Made by a program: the position numbers and the translations under genes. A DNA stretch of 64,000 nt, taken from positions 119,421-183,420 of the forward strand of contig DYNP01000008.1 of the NCBI GenBank assembly GCA_020721005.1, in the 5' to 3' direction. This document shows, piece after piece, positions 55,043 to 64,000 of this stretch. This DNA is from Thiomargarita sp. Lineage in GTDB: Bacteria > Pseudomonadota > Gammaproteobacteria > Beggiatoales > Beggiatoaceae. The notes under the pieces were generated by a model. That model made no database searches and had not been told where the DNA came from. It saw nothing but the letters and a program-made list of their open reading frames with translations. Each line of letters begins with the position of its first letter. The stretch's first letter is position 1.

Positions 55043-56428
55043 ATGCACCAAACCATCAACTTTGACCTCGACCTCATTCGTCGCCATGACAAAGCCGGTC
55101 CCCGTTACACATCCTACCCCACAGCTGTACAATTTCACGAAGGCTTCACTGAACACACCTACGAGGAACATGCTCGGGCCAGCAACACCCTGCCCCTGAA
55201 ACCCCTTTCCCTCTACCTGCACATTCCCTTCTGCGACACCCTCTGCTTCTACTGTGCCTGCAACAAAATCGCCACCAAAGACCGCAGCCTGACCATTCCC
55301 TACCTTCAACATCTCCACCAAGAAATTGCCCTCCAAGCCGCCCTATTCCAACCCGAACGCCCAGTCACCCAACTACATTGGGGTGGAGGTACCCCCACCT
55401 TTCTCAGCCCAGACCAAATGCAAACCCTCATGAATGTTATCCGGGAACACTTTCAACTCCTGACCGATGACACTGGAGAATATTCCATCGAAATTGACCC
55501 CCGAGAAGCCACCCCCGACACCATTGCCCTGCTTCGGGAACTCGGTTTTAATCGCATAAGTCTCGGTGTACAAGACTTTGATCCCAAAGTACAAACTGCC
55601 GTTAACCGTCTGCAATCCGAAGAAGAAACCCTCATCGTCCTAGAAGCCGCTCGCCAACAAGGCTTCCAATCCATCAGCATTGACCTCATCTATGGACTTC
55701 CTCACCAAACCCCAGACTCCTTTCAACGCACCCTAGAAAAAATCATCACCTGGCAACCCAATAGACTCTCCGTATTCAACTATGCCCATCTGCCCATCCT
55801 ATTTAAACCTCAACGTCGCATTAACGAAACCGATCTCCCTGGTCCCACCGAAAAACTCGCCATTCTCCAAAACACCATTCACTTCCTAACCAGCGCCGGT
55901 TACCTATACATCGGCATGGACCACTTTGCCCTGCCAAATGACGAATTAGCCCGTGCCCAACGCAATGGTACCCTCTATCGCAACTTCCAAGGCTATGCCA
56001 CCCAGTCCCATTGTGATCTCATCGGTCTCGGCACCACCTCCATCGGCAAAGTTGGCAATAGTTACAGCCAAAACGTCAAAACCCTCGAAGACTACTACAA
56101 TCGTATCGATCAAAAACGTCTCCCGGTATTTCGAGGCATCACCCTCACCGCAGACGATCTGCTGCGGCGCGCCGCCATCATGCAACTCATCTGTCACTTC
56201 CAACTCAACATTCCCCAATTTGAACAACAGCACTCCATTCACTTCAACACCTATTTTTCCCAAGAATACCAAGAATTACGCACCTTTCAAGACGAGGGAC
56301 TGCTCACCATAACTGACTCCGAAATCATCATCTTACCGGTCGGTCGCCTCTTAGTCAGAAACATCTGCATGATTTTTGACAACTACCTGCGACAAGCCCA
56401 AACCCAACGCTTCTCAAAAGTGATTTAA
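55043..56428 (+). CDS. hemN: oxygen-independent coproporphyrinogen III dehydrogenase HemN
   Basis: A 461-residue radical-SAM enzyme of anaerobic haem synthesis. The cluster motif is C64-x3-C68-x2-C71 (FCDTLCFYCAC), with the HemN-specific fourth cysteine C73, then LHWGGGTPTFLSPDQM and GMDHFALPNDELA. The length matches true HemN rather than the shorter HemW. It lies 26 bases after the permease gene and could supply haem for the globins under low oxygen. Confidence 0.95.
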   Translation: MHQTINFDLDLIRRHDKAGPRYTSYPTAVQFHEGFTEHTYEEHARASNTLPLKPLSLYLHIPFCDTLCFYCACNKIATKDRSLTIPYLQHLHQEIALQAALFQPERPVTQLHWGGGTPTFLSPDQMQTLMNVIREHFQLLTDDTGEYSIEIDPREATPDTIALLRELGFNRISLGVQDFDPKVQTAVNRLQSEEETLIVLEAARQQGFQSISIDLIYGLPHQTPDSFQRTLEKIITWQPNRLSVFNYAHLPILFKPQRRINETDLPGPTEKLAILQNTIHFLTSAGYLYIGMDHFALPNDELARAQRNGTLYRNFQGYATQSHCDLIGLGTTSIGKVGNSYSQNVKTLEDYYNRIDQKRLPVFRGITLTADDLLRRAAIMQLICHFQLNIPQFEQQHSIHFNTYFSQEYQELRTFQDEGLLTITDSEIIILPVGRLLVRNICMIFDNYLRQAQTQRFSKVI

Positions 56429-56456
56429 ACCCATTCACCAACTGGAGACAATTTCA

Positions 56457-58757
56457 ATGAACAACTTTTACAACTCATTGATTATCATAACATTAATCGC
56501 CCAACTTTCCTCTCCAAGCTGGGCTCAAGAACGCAGCTGGTTAGATGACCTGTTTAAAAATACCGTTGACACAGAAAAACTCTCTGCCATCGCCTGGGAC
56601 AAATTTGAACAATTACTCGAAGGAGAATTGGAAGACCCCAATTTACCCAAAGTGGTGGGACTTCCCCCTGACTATTCCTCTCCCCCCTTTCTTGAACCCT
56701 ACCGAGGACCTCATCCCTCTCGCATTCAACGTCCCGCAGAACACTTTCCATTCCCAATTCGTTTAGGAGAAGTGGGACCGGTTCACCCTCTATTTGCTGG
56801 TCCCTTAGAATATCCATTTCTATGTGGCACTGAAGAATCCGGGCTCGGCCAACCTTGGGTTGACAACCAACAACAAAGTGGCATTCCCATCTACGCATTA
56901 GACGAGCAAGGACATAAAACTCAAACCATTATAGGCTACAGTCAAGATTGCCTGTTACCCACCCGCGCTTACTACTATTACAATCGCGTTGGGACTCATG
57001 ATTTTTTCCCATTAGAGCAAGCCAATCAAGATATTGCCACCCTAGATTGGAATGGGCAAACTGTAGAATTTATTGTGCGAGTGGAGATTGGGACCATCAA
57101 CCGATTTTTATACAGCATAGCCGCTCTTAAAGCCCCTGGAGAAACCCTAGAGCAACCGCGACCTGACCATTGGAATGGCCGCCTGATTTACAAATTTCGA
57201 GGCGGAGTGGGCATTGGCAAACGCCAGGGTGCACTCAGTCCCACCGAAACTTTGACCGACTCCTATGAACAATTGCGCCAAGGCCATGCAGTCATTTATT
57301 CCACTGCCAACCGCACCGCCATTCACTATGACATCGGACTGGCTGAAGACACTGCACTCAGAGTAAAGCGCCAATTCACCAGTCTCTATGGGAATCCCCT
57401 TTACACCGTAGGCATTGGAGGCTCTGGGGGTGCCATTCAACAATATTTACTCGCCCAAAATAATCCCGGTCTCTTGGATGGAATCATTGCCATCTATTCA
57501 TTCCCAGATATGGTTACCCAAACCATTGCCGGTTTAGACTGTGAACTGCTGGAATATTATTTTGACGTCACCGCTGCTGATAATCAAAAATGGCATGATT
57601 GGGGCAATCGACAATGGATTGAAGGATTAAATGCCATCACTGGCGTGGAAAGTGATCTGGCAGAATACTATGCCCTTGCCCGTTTACTGGGTGGACATGA
57701 GCCCATGTGGCCAGGCATGTCCGAATGTGTCAATGGCTGGCGGGGACTGACCCCCTTGGCTCACAATCCCAATACCGTCCATTTCTTCTCTCGTTTTGAA
57801 CCTGCGGTATTGGAAAAAGTGCACTGGACTCATTGGGATAACCTAAAATCAGTGTATGGGACCAATGAATGGGGCTATGCCCGAAACACCTGGGATAATG
57901 TGGGTGTGCAATACGGTTTAGAAGCCGTATTATTTGGACGCATCACCCCAGAAGAATTCTTGGATCTCAACGCTCGAATTGGGGGCTGGAAACAACCGCA
58001 TGAAATGGAACAAGAACGCTATGGCGGAATTTTGGGCGAACGAGACACTAAAATCTCCCTGTGGGGCAATCATAATATGCACCAAAGTCCCGATGGGGGA
58101 ATCACTCCAGCTCCCCGGACTGAAGGAGATTTGGCCGCCATGGAAGCCGCCTATCGCTCTGGGAATGTGTTCATTGGCCGACTGCAACACCCCATTATTG
58201 ACATGCGACATTACCTAGAGCCGGAATTGGACATGCACCACTTATCCGCTTCCTTTTCTGCCCGTACCCGACTCATTCGGGAACAAGGTCATGCCGACAA
58301 CCAATTGATTTGGGTCACTCGCCAACCTCACATTCTCATCTCAGAAGCCTTTGCCCTGATGGATCGTTGGTTATTGAATATGCGGCAAAATCCGGAACTG
58401 GGCGTGGTGGGGAATAAACCGCCCGAAGCCATGGATCAATGTTTTGACAGTGAAGGCCGTTTATTGGCTCAAGGTCCCACTGTGTGGAATGGGCCGTGGA
58501 ATCACCATTACGAACCTGGGGAATGCACTCGGATTTATCCTCATTTTACTCAGTCTCGAGCTGTGGCTGGCGACCAGATCAGTGGCAGCATTTTCAAATG
58601 TCATCTGATCAGCGTGGAAGAAGCCATCGATCGAGGATTTTATATCATCACCGATCACGCATTTTTTGCTCCCTATATTGAACGCCTGCATGCCATATTT
58701 CCCCACGGAGTTTGCGATTACACTCAACCCGATCAAGGCCGGCCGGTTGACTTGTAG
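56457..58757 (+). CDS. DUF6351 exported hydrolase-like protein
   Basis: A 766-residue protein with a signal peptide (MNNFYNSLIIITLIAQLSSPSWAQ, cleaved near residue 24). The segments WNGRLIYKFRGGVGIGK, GHAVIYSTANR, VKRQFTSLYGNPLYTVGIGG and NNPGLLDGIIAIYSFPDM match what I know of DUF6351, an alpha/beta-hydrolase-like family. S323 in GIGGSGGAIQQ is the probable nucleophile. The substrate is unknown; extracellular ester or polymer cleavage is possible. It lies 28 bases after hemN, with no evident functional link. Confidence 0.78.
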   Translation: MNNFYNSLIIITLIAQLSSPSWAQERSWLDDLFKNTVDTEKLSAIAWDKFEQLLEGELEDPNLPKVVGLPPDYSSPPFLEPYRGPHPSRIQRPAEHFPFPIRLGEVGPVHPLFAGPLEYPFLCGTEESGLGQPWVDNQQQSGIPIYALDEQGHKTQTIIGYSQDCLLPTRAYYYYNRVGTHDFFPLEQANQDIATLDWNGQTVEFIVRVEIGTINRFLYSIAALKAPGETLEQPRPDHWNGRLIYKFRGGVGIGKRQGALSPTETLTDSYEQLRQGHAVIYSTANRTAIHYDIGLAEDTALRVKRQFTSLYGNPLYTVGIGGSGGAIQQYLLAQNNPGLLDGIIAIYSFPDMVTQTIAGLDCELLEYYFDVTAADNQKWHDWGNRQWIEGLNAITGVESDLAEYYALARLLGGHEPMWPGMSECVNGWRGLTPLAHNPNTVHFFSRFEPAVLEKVHWTHWDNLKSVYGTNEWGYARNTWDNVGVQYGLEAVLFGRITPEEFLDLNARIGGWKQPHEMEQERYGGILGERDTKISLWGNHNMHQSPDGGITPAPRTEGDLAAMEAAYRSGNVFIGRLQHPIIDMRHYLEPELDMHHLSASFSARTRLIREQGHADNQLIWVTRQPHILISEAFALMDRWLLNMRQNPELGVVGNKPPEAMDQCFDSEGRLLAQGPTVWNGPWNHHYEPGECTRIYPHFTQSRAVAGDQISGSIFKCHLISVEEAIDRGFYIITDHAFFAPYIERLHAIFPHGVCDYTQPDQGRPVDL

Positions 58758-58772
58758 ACTCAACAACGATCA

Positions 58773-61700
58773 TTACAGTTGATGTATTCTCAACTGCTGT
58801 TTGGACAAACTTTGTTGAGCCAATTGGATATAATGTTGATGATGAGTGAGAAAAAAGATTTGCGTGCTGGCCGCCAATTCTCCTAACACTTTGAAAGTGG
58901 CCTGTGCCCGCTCATCATCAAAATTGATCAAAATATCATCTAAAATCAATGGCAAAGCTGGATGTTGCTGTTGATAATACTCAATACTTGATAAACGCAA
59001 TGCCAAGTACAACTGGTCCCGACTGCCTTCACTTAAATTGTGAATCTGAATGCCCTGTTGATCTGGACTGCGTATTCCCAACAACACCGGGTGCTCATGG
59101 TCTTGATATTCTGCCCTAACTCCACTGAATTTACCCAAAGTGATTTGCTTAAAAAGCTGGCTGGTTTTGGAAAGTAAAGGTCCCTGATGCCGCTCTTGAT
59201 ACTGTTCCATCGACTTCCTGAGTACCAAGGCAGCCAGATAAACCTGCATGTAACGTTCGCTCAATGTCTCAATTTCAGTCAATGCCCATTGCGCCTCATT
59301 GGCCGCCTCAGCTGCCTTGGCATTCCCATCCATTTGCTTGATCAAAGTTTTCAATTCCCCAATTTGTTGATCAAATTCCGAAGCCTGTTGCTCCAGATGT
59401 TGCACTTGTTCCGTGTAACTGCGCAACTGCTCGGGAACTGATTCAATTTCAATCGCGGCTATCATTGCCTCCAACTCATTGATTGATAAGCCTTCTCCTT
59501 GCTCAAACAAATGCTGTTCCGTCTTTACCAACTCCTGTTGTAACTGTTTTTTGTGACGAGACCGATCGATCAAAACATTTAAAAGTTCCGGGTCTTGACA
59601 ATGAGCTTGCTCCAATAACACTTGCAAATGAGCTTGGGCAACCTGCACTTGATGCACAGCCGTTTGACAACGCTGTTGCTCATCAGCCCACTGCCGCTGC
59701 AATTGCTCAGAACGAGCAGTCTCTTGCTCTGCCTGACTGAGACGAGCCACTAAGGTAAGTACGCTCTGTTCCACGGGCATTTTAGACAATTCTGGCGCCA
59801 ACACTTGGATCAATTGCAACACTTCGTCATGAAAAAGTTCTGCATCCCGATGCATCAGATCAACCCGACGTTGTAAACCATTGACTTTCTCCAATTTATT
59901 GGACACCTGCTCCAATATTGCCAACACCTGTTTCACCACTTCGGGAACAGTGTCGGCTGGCAATTGCAAAGGCAGCAACAACTGTCCCCATGTCTGTTGC
60001 CAGTCTTCTAAATTCTCCTCTGCCTGTTGACGCTCCAGTTCCACCTGTCGTAAATTGAGAATCAAATTGTTAACCTCTTTTGCCAAAGCGCTGCGTTGCT
60101 GTTGGGACTGATTGGCCTGGTCCAAATACAGTTGGCTTTGTGTGACCAAATCTGACAAACGAGGGCTCATCACTGTGTGCGGTAGAGTCGATAACAATTG
60201 TTGCAATTCTTCAATCCAATGTTGCAGACGATGTTGTTGATGAGAGAATGTACGTTGCCGCTCATCCAGCCGCTCCAATTGTTGCCGCAAACGATCACAT
60301 TCTCCCAACCACAGCCGCATTTCTGCCGGGGTCCAAGGTTTAATGCCCAACGGTTGCCAACAACTGTCCCATTCTTGTTGTAAATTGGCCAACAATTCCT
60401 CAAGCACATGCCATTTTTTCGTGTGTTGCACCTGTTCCTGTTGGGCACTCTGTTGTTCCGCCAATAACAGACCATATTCAGCCACCCGTTGCGCTTCACG
60501 ACGCAAACGATCGGCAAGCTCATCGGCATGAATCATGGCGTTTTCAAAACTTTGATAAAGATTTTCATCGGTTTTGGGAAGCACATTTAATTGGGGAGAT
60601 AATTTGATCATCTGCCAATATTTCTGCCGCAATCGCCTGGATTCAGCCAGGCTGGCCTCGGTGGGCACTTCGCCATTCCAACATAAGGCGTTGATTTTTT
60701 GGGTAACTCGTTGTAATTGTTGCCGATTTTCCAACAAACGTTCTTTAATGCGTTGACGATCTTGTTCCAATTCCAAAAACCGCCGCTCAAAATAATCAAT
60801 TCTCTCCAAAGTTGGCAAGGCCGCCTGTAACAAATCTTGTAAATTGCCGGTCCACAGTCCCAACTGTTTCAGTCCCAATTCAGCCACCAATTTAATTTCT
60901 TGAATTTCCTGTTGAATTTTATCCAGATTTTCTTCCACATCACCTTGTTTGAGAATTCGATTCAAAGCCGCTTGCAATGGGGCTAAGTTGGGAACATCAG
61001 GAAGATCGGCCAGTAGATGCTGTTGTTTAGCCAATTGCTCACTGAGTTCCGTGGAGCGTTGCGCAAGATATTTTTGTTTTTCTTGCAAGCGGGGGAATTG
61101 ATCAGCCAGTTGTTTAATTCGCTCCTGCTGATGAATGGGCAATTGTACCGTCGGCAAATCTTTCAAATCCAAATGGGGATAAATGCGACGCAACAAATTG
61201 TGCAACTCAGCTTCTGTACTTCTCAGTTCAGTACGCACTCCTGGCAAATCTTGAGCGGCCTTTTGATGACTGCCGAGTCGACCTCTTAGGTTGTCGATCG
61301 TCACTTTTTGAGCCAGCAATTCTGGAGCTAAAATCACCGTCTGTAACTGGGCTTCCAATTTCGCACTGTCTTGTTTGGATTGAGTTTCTTGCACCAATGC
61401 ATTTTGTAGAGTTAATCGAGTTTCTAAGTAACGATCTCCCATTTCATCTGGCAGTATTTGAACTGCAGCCAGACCCTGTACATGAGCTTGTAACTCATGA
61501 TATTTTTTAAGCAAGGGATAAATGCGTTGTACCCGTTTAAGGTGATTTTGTGCTTGGCGCAGTTGGGCCAATTGGGCCGCCAATTCTTGACGCAACTGTT
61601 GCTGTTGCGACAATTTTTGTGTATATTCAGTCCAGTGTTGAGAAGACAAGGCATGATTTTTAATGCTCTGCGTGGCTTCTTTATAAGTGCGCAAGGTTTG

Positions 61701-62249
61701 ATTCAGCAACGGCTTACTTCCCCGAGCTTTAAATAATTCTTCCGCTTCCTTATCCAATTGAGTTAAAATCTCGGTGATTGGCAAATTGCCGAAACCGGCT
61801 TGAAATAAACTTTCTCCCACATTGCCTCCTCCACGCAACAATTCATCAGCACCTTGTCGAAGTTGCAAGTGATCGAAAGCAAATAAGGCGTTGAAGCGAG
61901 TTTCAGTCATATTGCCCAAAAAATGTTGCAGGGCAGATTCTTCTAAGATTTGATTCTCAAAGTTAAGCAATGTATTTTTGCGGCCCTTGCGTCGATAACA
62001 TCCCAAAACCTGTCCTTGTCCATCGGTGAGGTAAGCCCCAATTCGTAACTTGTCCATGGGATGAAAATGCGCATCGCTGGTGCGTTCGGGAATGCCAAAT
62101 AGAAAATGAATGATTGCCCGCCGAAATGTGCTTTTCCCAGCTTCATTGGGACCATAGATGAGATGCAAGGCATTGGGTTGTTGGGAAAAATCTAAAGTTT
62201 TTTCGGTGAATGGCCCGAAAGCCGCTAATTTGAAGGATAAAATTTGCAT
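58773..62249 (-). CDS. YhaN-like AAA ATPase with long coiled coil (SbcC/Rad50-type)
   Basis: A 1158-residue SMC-like ATPase. The head begins MQILSFKLAAFGPFTEKTLDF with Walker A G33-PNEAGK39-ST. About 170-960 is coiled coil, and the C-terminal head holds a signature-like LSEGSRDQLYLALRLSS and Walker B LILDDILINFDD. YhaN proteins normally pair with an SbcD-like nuclease (YhaO), but none is in this window: the neighbour upstream is the divergent prmC and downstream the convergent DUF6351 gene. A role in DNA-end processing or repair is likely by family. Confidence 0.88.
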   Translation of the reverse strand: MQILSFKLAAFGPFTEKTLDFSQQPNALHLIYGPNEAGKSTFRRAIIHFLFGIPERTSDAHFHPMDKLRIGAYLTDGQGQVLGCYRRKGRKNTLLNFENQILEESALQHFLGNMTETRFNALFAFDHLQLRQGADELLRGGGNVGESLFQAGFGNLPITEILTQLDKEAEELFKARGSKPLLNQTLRTYKEATQSIKNHALSSQHWTEYTQKLSQQQQLRQELAAQLAQLRQAQNHLKRVQRIYPLLKKYHELQAHVQGLAAVQILPDEMGDRYLETRLTLQNALVQETQSKQDSAKLEAQLQTVILAPELLAQKVTIDNLRGRLGSHQKAAQDLPGVRTELRSTEAELHNLLRRIYPHLDLKDLPTVQLPIHQQERIKQLADQFPRLQEKQKYLAQRSTELSEQLAKQQHLLADLPDVPNLAPLQAALNRILKQGDVEENLDKIQQEIQEIKLVAELGLKQLGLWTGNLQDLLQAALPTLERIDYFERRFLELEQDRQRIKERLLENRQQLQRVTQKINALCWNGEVPTEASLAESRRLRQKYWQMIKLSPQLNVLPKTDENLYQSFENAMIHADELADRLRREAQRVAEYGLLLAEQQSAQQEQVQHTKKWHVLEELLANLQQEWDSCWQPLGIKPWTPAEMRLWLGECDRLRQQLERLDERQRTFSHQQHRLQHWIEELQQLLSTLPHTVMSPRLSDLVTQSQLYLDQANQSQQQRSALAKEVNNLILNLRQVELERQQAEENLEDWQQTWGQLLLPLQLPADTVPEVVKQVLAILEQVSNKLEKVNGLQRRVDLMHRDAELFHDEVLQLIQVLAPELSKMPVEQSVLTLVARLSQAEQETARSEQLQRQWADEQQRCQTAVHQVQVAQAHLQVLLEQAHCQDPELLNVLIDRSRHKKQLQQELVKTEQHLFEQGEGLSINELEAMIAAIEIESVPEQLRSYTEQVQHLEQQASEFDQQIGELKTLIKQMDGNAKAAEAANEAQWALTEIETLSERYMQVYLAALVLRKSMEQYQERHQGPLLSKTSQLFKQITLGKFSGVRAEYQDHEHPVLLGIRSPDQQGIQIHNLSEGSRDQLYLALRLSSIEYYQQQHPALPLILDDILINFDDERAQATFKVLGELAASTQIFFLTHHQHYIQLAQQSLSKQQLRIHQL

Positions 62250-62341
62250 GAGAAATCATCAAGTTAAAAACATCAGTTGTATCCAAGTCACAGCAGGATG
62301 GGTTGAGGACAATCTGCCCATCAATATCAATTGAGGACCTT

Positions 62342-63208
62342 ATGTCTCAGTCTATCATATTACATTCCCCTTGGACTTGGCAACAGGGAATTCAGCACGC
62401 AATTGGTAAGTTAGCCGATCAAGTGGAAAATCCTCGTTTGGAGGCTGAAATTGTATTGAGTTACGTTCTACAAGTTTCTCGGGCTCAACTGTATGCTTGG
62501 CCGGATAAGTTATTGACTGAACAAGAATTAAAACGGTTTCAAGCCTGGGTTGCGCAACGGGCTGAAGGGCTGCCTCTGGCTTATTTAACGGGTTGGAAGG
62601 AGTTTTGGTCTCTGGAGTTGCAAGTTTCCACAGCCACCCTGATTCCGCGTCCAGAGACAGAATTGTTGGTGAAGTTGGCATTGCATCGAGTGGCAGTGGA
62701 CGCCAGTGATTCTATTTTGGATTTGGGCACTGGCAGCGGGGCTATTGCGCTGGCTATTGCTTGGGAACGTAAATATTGTCATGTGTTGGCGGTTGATTGT
62801 TGTGAACAAGCCTTGGTCGTGGCCCGTGGCAATGCCCAACGCTTGGGTATTAATAACGTGGATTTTTTGCACAGCGATTGGTTTAGCCAACTGGATTCTC
62901 AACAATTTAAATTGATAGTCAGCAATCCGCCTTATATTGGTTGCCATGAAACTCTGGATCCCAGTGTGACTCAAGAGCCTCTATTGGCTTTGCTGGCGGG
63001 GGAAGATGGATTGTCTGCCTTGCGCCCTATTATTGAACACGCTCCAGTTTACCTGCAGCCTGGAGGTCAGTTGTTGCTGGAGCATGGGTATCGGCAGGGT
63101 CAAGAAGTGCGCAATTTATTGAAATTACGAGGATTTAAGGAAATATTCACTGCCTTAGATGGGGCAGGTTTGGAACGAGTCAGTGGTGGAAGCATGAACT
63201 CTGAATGA
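62342..63208 (+). CDS. prmC: peptide chain release factor N5-glutamine methyltransferase PrmC
   Basis: A 288-residue SAM-dependent enzyme that methylates the GGQ glutamine of release factors. An N-terminal helical domain (1-100) leads to IPRPETELLV, the SAM motif ILDLGTGSGAIALA and the catalytic SNPPY. The ATG at 62342 has GAGGA six bases upstream and is preferred over an in-frame TTG at 62303. Usually next to prfA, which is not seen here. Confidence 0.96.
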   Translation: MSQSIILHSPWTWQQGIQHAIGKLADQVENPRLEAEIVLSYVLQVSRAQLYAWPDKLLTEQELKRFQAWVAQRAEGLPLAYLTGWKEFWSLELQVSTATLIPRPETELLVKLALHRVAVDASDSILDLGTGSGAIALAIAWERKYCHVLAVDCCEQALVVARGNAQRLGINNVDFLHSDWFSQLDSQQFKLIVSNPPYIGCHETLDPSVTQEPLLALLAGEDGLSALRPIIEHAPVYLQPGGQLLLEHGYRQGQEVRNLLKLRGFKEIFTALDGAGLERVSGGSMNSE

Positions 63209-63281
63209 AAAGAGATAGCGAATCTATAATATTTTAGTTTTATATTACTCTAAGTATCCCGCCCTCCTTGGAGTGGATCCC

Positions 63282-63377
63282 TTGGAGTGGAGGCTTTAGC
63301 CGGCCGGCAGTAAGCATCACCCCACACAGACAAATTGCAAAGCGCCTACCGCCGGCCGGCTGAAGCCTCCACTCCAA
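63282..63377. repeat. hairpin repeat, copy 4 of the GGAGGCTTTAGCC family
   Basis: TTGGAGTGGAGGCTTTAGCC... at 63282-63308 pairs with 63351-63377 with one mismatch over 27 bases. The loop, read on the minus strand, carries CTTTGCAATTTGTCTGTGTG, matching the loop of copies 2 and 3, so this copy is inverted. A partial right arm repeats at about 63389-63402. No TIR ends were found here. Confidence 0.75.
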
Positions 63378-63452
63378 TATACTTTGTAAAGCCTCCACTC
63401 CAATATACTTTCCAGTGCCACTTGGGAACGGGAAAAATTAATCAAGCCCCCT

Positions 63453-64000
63453 TCACCCCAACAATTCCCGCAACTCTTCTATTTCCCGCCGCCATTGCAC
63501 TGGCAAGCGTTGCATATCTACCCCAGCCTCCTCTAAGCGTTGTAAAAATGATCGTGCACCTTGTTGTAATTCAGCAGCAGACAGCGTGGAGGGCAAATCA
63601 TCTCGTTGGCTCAACAACACCACATTGTAATAAGCCATTGCCAAATTAGGCAATGTGGGTTCAAACCGTTGTTCAAAAAGCAACTGTTCTCTGAGCTCAA
63701 TCGCTTTCTTGTAATCGTCCACCGCGCCCGCCAGGTCGCCTTGACTGTCAAGGGCACCCCCGCGATTCATGTACGCCATAGCCAAGTCGTTTTGCCATTG
63801 CGGCGGCCAGGCTTGACCTTGGCTGGCCAGCGTCTGTTGCACCTGTTCACTGAGCGCAATTGCTACCCCGTAATCGCCCACCGCGCCCGCCAGGTCGCCT
63901 TGACTGTAAAGGGCTACCCCGCGATTCATGTACGCCATAGCCAAGTCGTTTTGCCATTGCGGCGGCCAGGCTTGACCTTGGCTGGCCAGCGTCTGTTGCA
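63453..64000 (-). CDS. tetratricopeptide-repeat protein, 5' end outside the window
   Basis: The frame runs off the right edge, so at least 182 residues of the C-terminal part are seen. It is made of a 53-residue (159-bp) repeat with TPR-like helices (DLAMAYMNRGVALYSQGDLA, GAVGDYGVAIALSEQVQQ); the visible units are nearly identical at DNA level and unusually GC-rich. After the last repeat comes a 90-residue cap (SAAELQQGARSFLQRLEEAG) that is not a TPR. Such tails follow long TPR arrays in CHAT-associated proteins, but no CHAT domain is visible here. Confidence 0.8.
   Translation of the reverse strand, partial: QQTLASQGQAWPPQWQNDLAMAYMNRGVALYSQGDLAGAVGDYGVAIALSEQVQQTLASQGQAWPPQWQNDLAMAYMNRGGALDSQGDLAGAVDDYKKAIELREQLLFEQRFEPTLPNLAMAYYNVVLLSQRDDLPSTLSAAELQQGARSFLQRLEEAGVDMQRLPVQWRREIEELRELLG

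Overview
The window is a bacterial chromosome segment, most likely from a gammaproteobacterium. Support comes from a thrS-infC-rpmI-rplT operon, an RpoH-type heat-shock sigma factor, a FimX-like cyclic-di-GMP protein, a BepA-like M48 protease, MltD, PrmC and a YfiR-family protein. The AT-rich coding sequence, a CHAT peptidase under an ECF sigma factor, near-identical TPR repeats and abundant palindromic intergenic repeats resemble filamentous sulfur oxidisers (Thiotrichales/Beggiatoaceae). That placement is inference from gene content, not a database result.

Layout. 0-8.4 kb: dacB, an M48/TPR protease, then a rhodanese, two tandem globins each fused to two Mop/TOBE (molbindin-like) domains, and a FimX-like protein. 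8.4-14.7 kb: a large membrane protein, a REC-histidine kinase, a DUF945 protein and a small exported protein. 14.8-18.1 kb (minus): translation operon tRNA-Val, thrS, infC (AUC start), rpmI, rplT with a terminator. 18.2-20.5 kb (minus): a nickel/cobalt uptake pair (DUF4198 and CbiM), a broken SGNH-hydrolase fragment and hisI. 20.6-23.8 kb: ECF sigma factor, single-pass membrane protein and CHAT lipoprotein. 23.8-30.6 kb: DUF58 protein, L,D-transpeptidase, smpB, mltD and an AmgK-like kinase. 30.6-35.6 kb: rpoH behind a promoter carrying a perfect palindrome, then a minus-strand run of radA, CUB-like protein, membrane protein, OmpA-like lipoprotein and HMA metallochaperone.

36-50 kb (plus): hybrid histidine kinase, miaB, hypB, two paralogous membrane proteins, a degenerate nucleotidyltransferase/sugar-transferase fusion, and a pilus or pseudopilin-like cluster (PilO-like, signal-peptide protein, three prepilin-type proteins). 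The cluster is split by a lone ParA-type ATPase and a 33-bp tandem repeat. 50-64 kb: Ala-rich exported protein, Met-rich small exported protein, YfiR-family protein, two-gene ABC exporter, hemN, DUF6351 hydrolase-like protein, YhaN-like ATPase, prmC and the 3' end of a TPR gene.

Intergenic DNA carries at least four copies of a long-hairpin repeat with a conserved loop; two copies have TIR-like ends starting at TA, so they look like MITEs. The strongest candidates for undescribed biology are the globin-Mop-Mop pair beside FimX, the sigma/membrane/CHAT-lipoprotein operon, and the LPCP-motif pseudopilin trio with its inserted ParA island. Nickel handling (DUF4198-CbiM, HypB) hints at a nickel enzyme such as a [NiFe] hydrogenase elsewhere in the genome.
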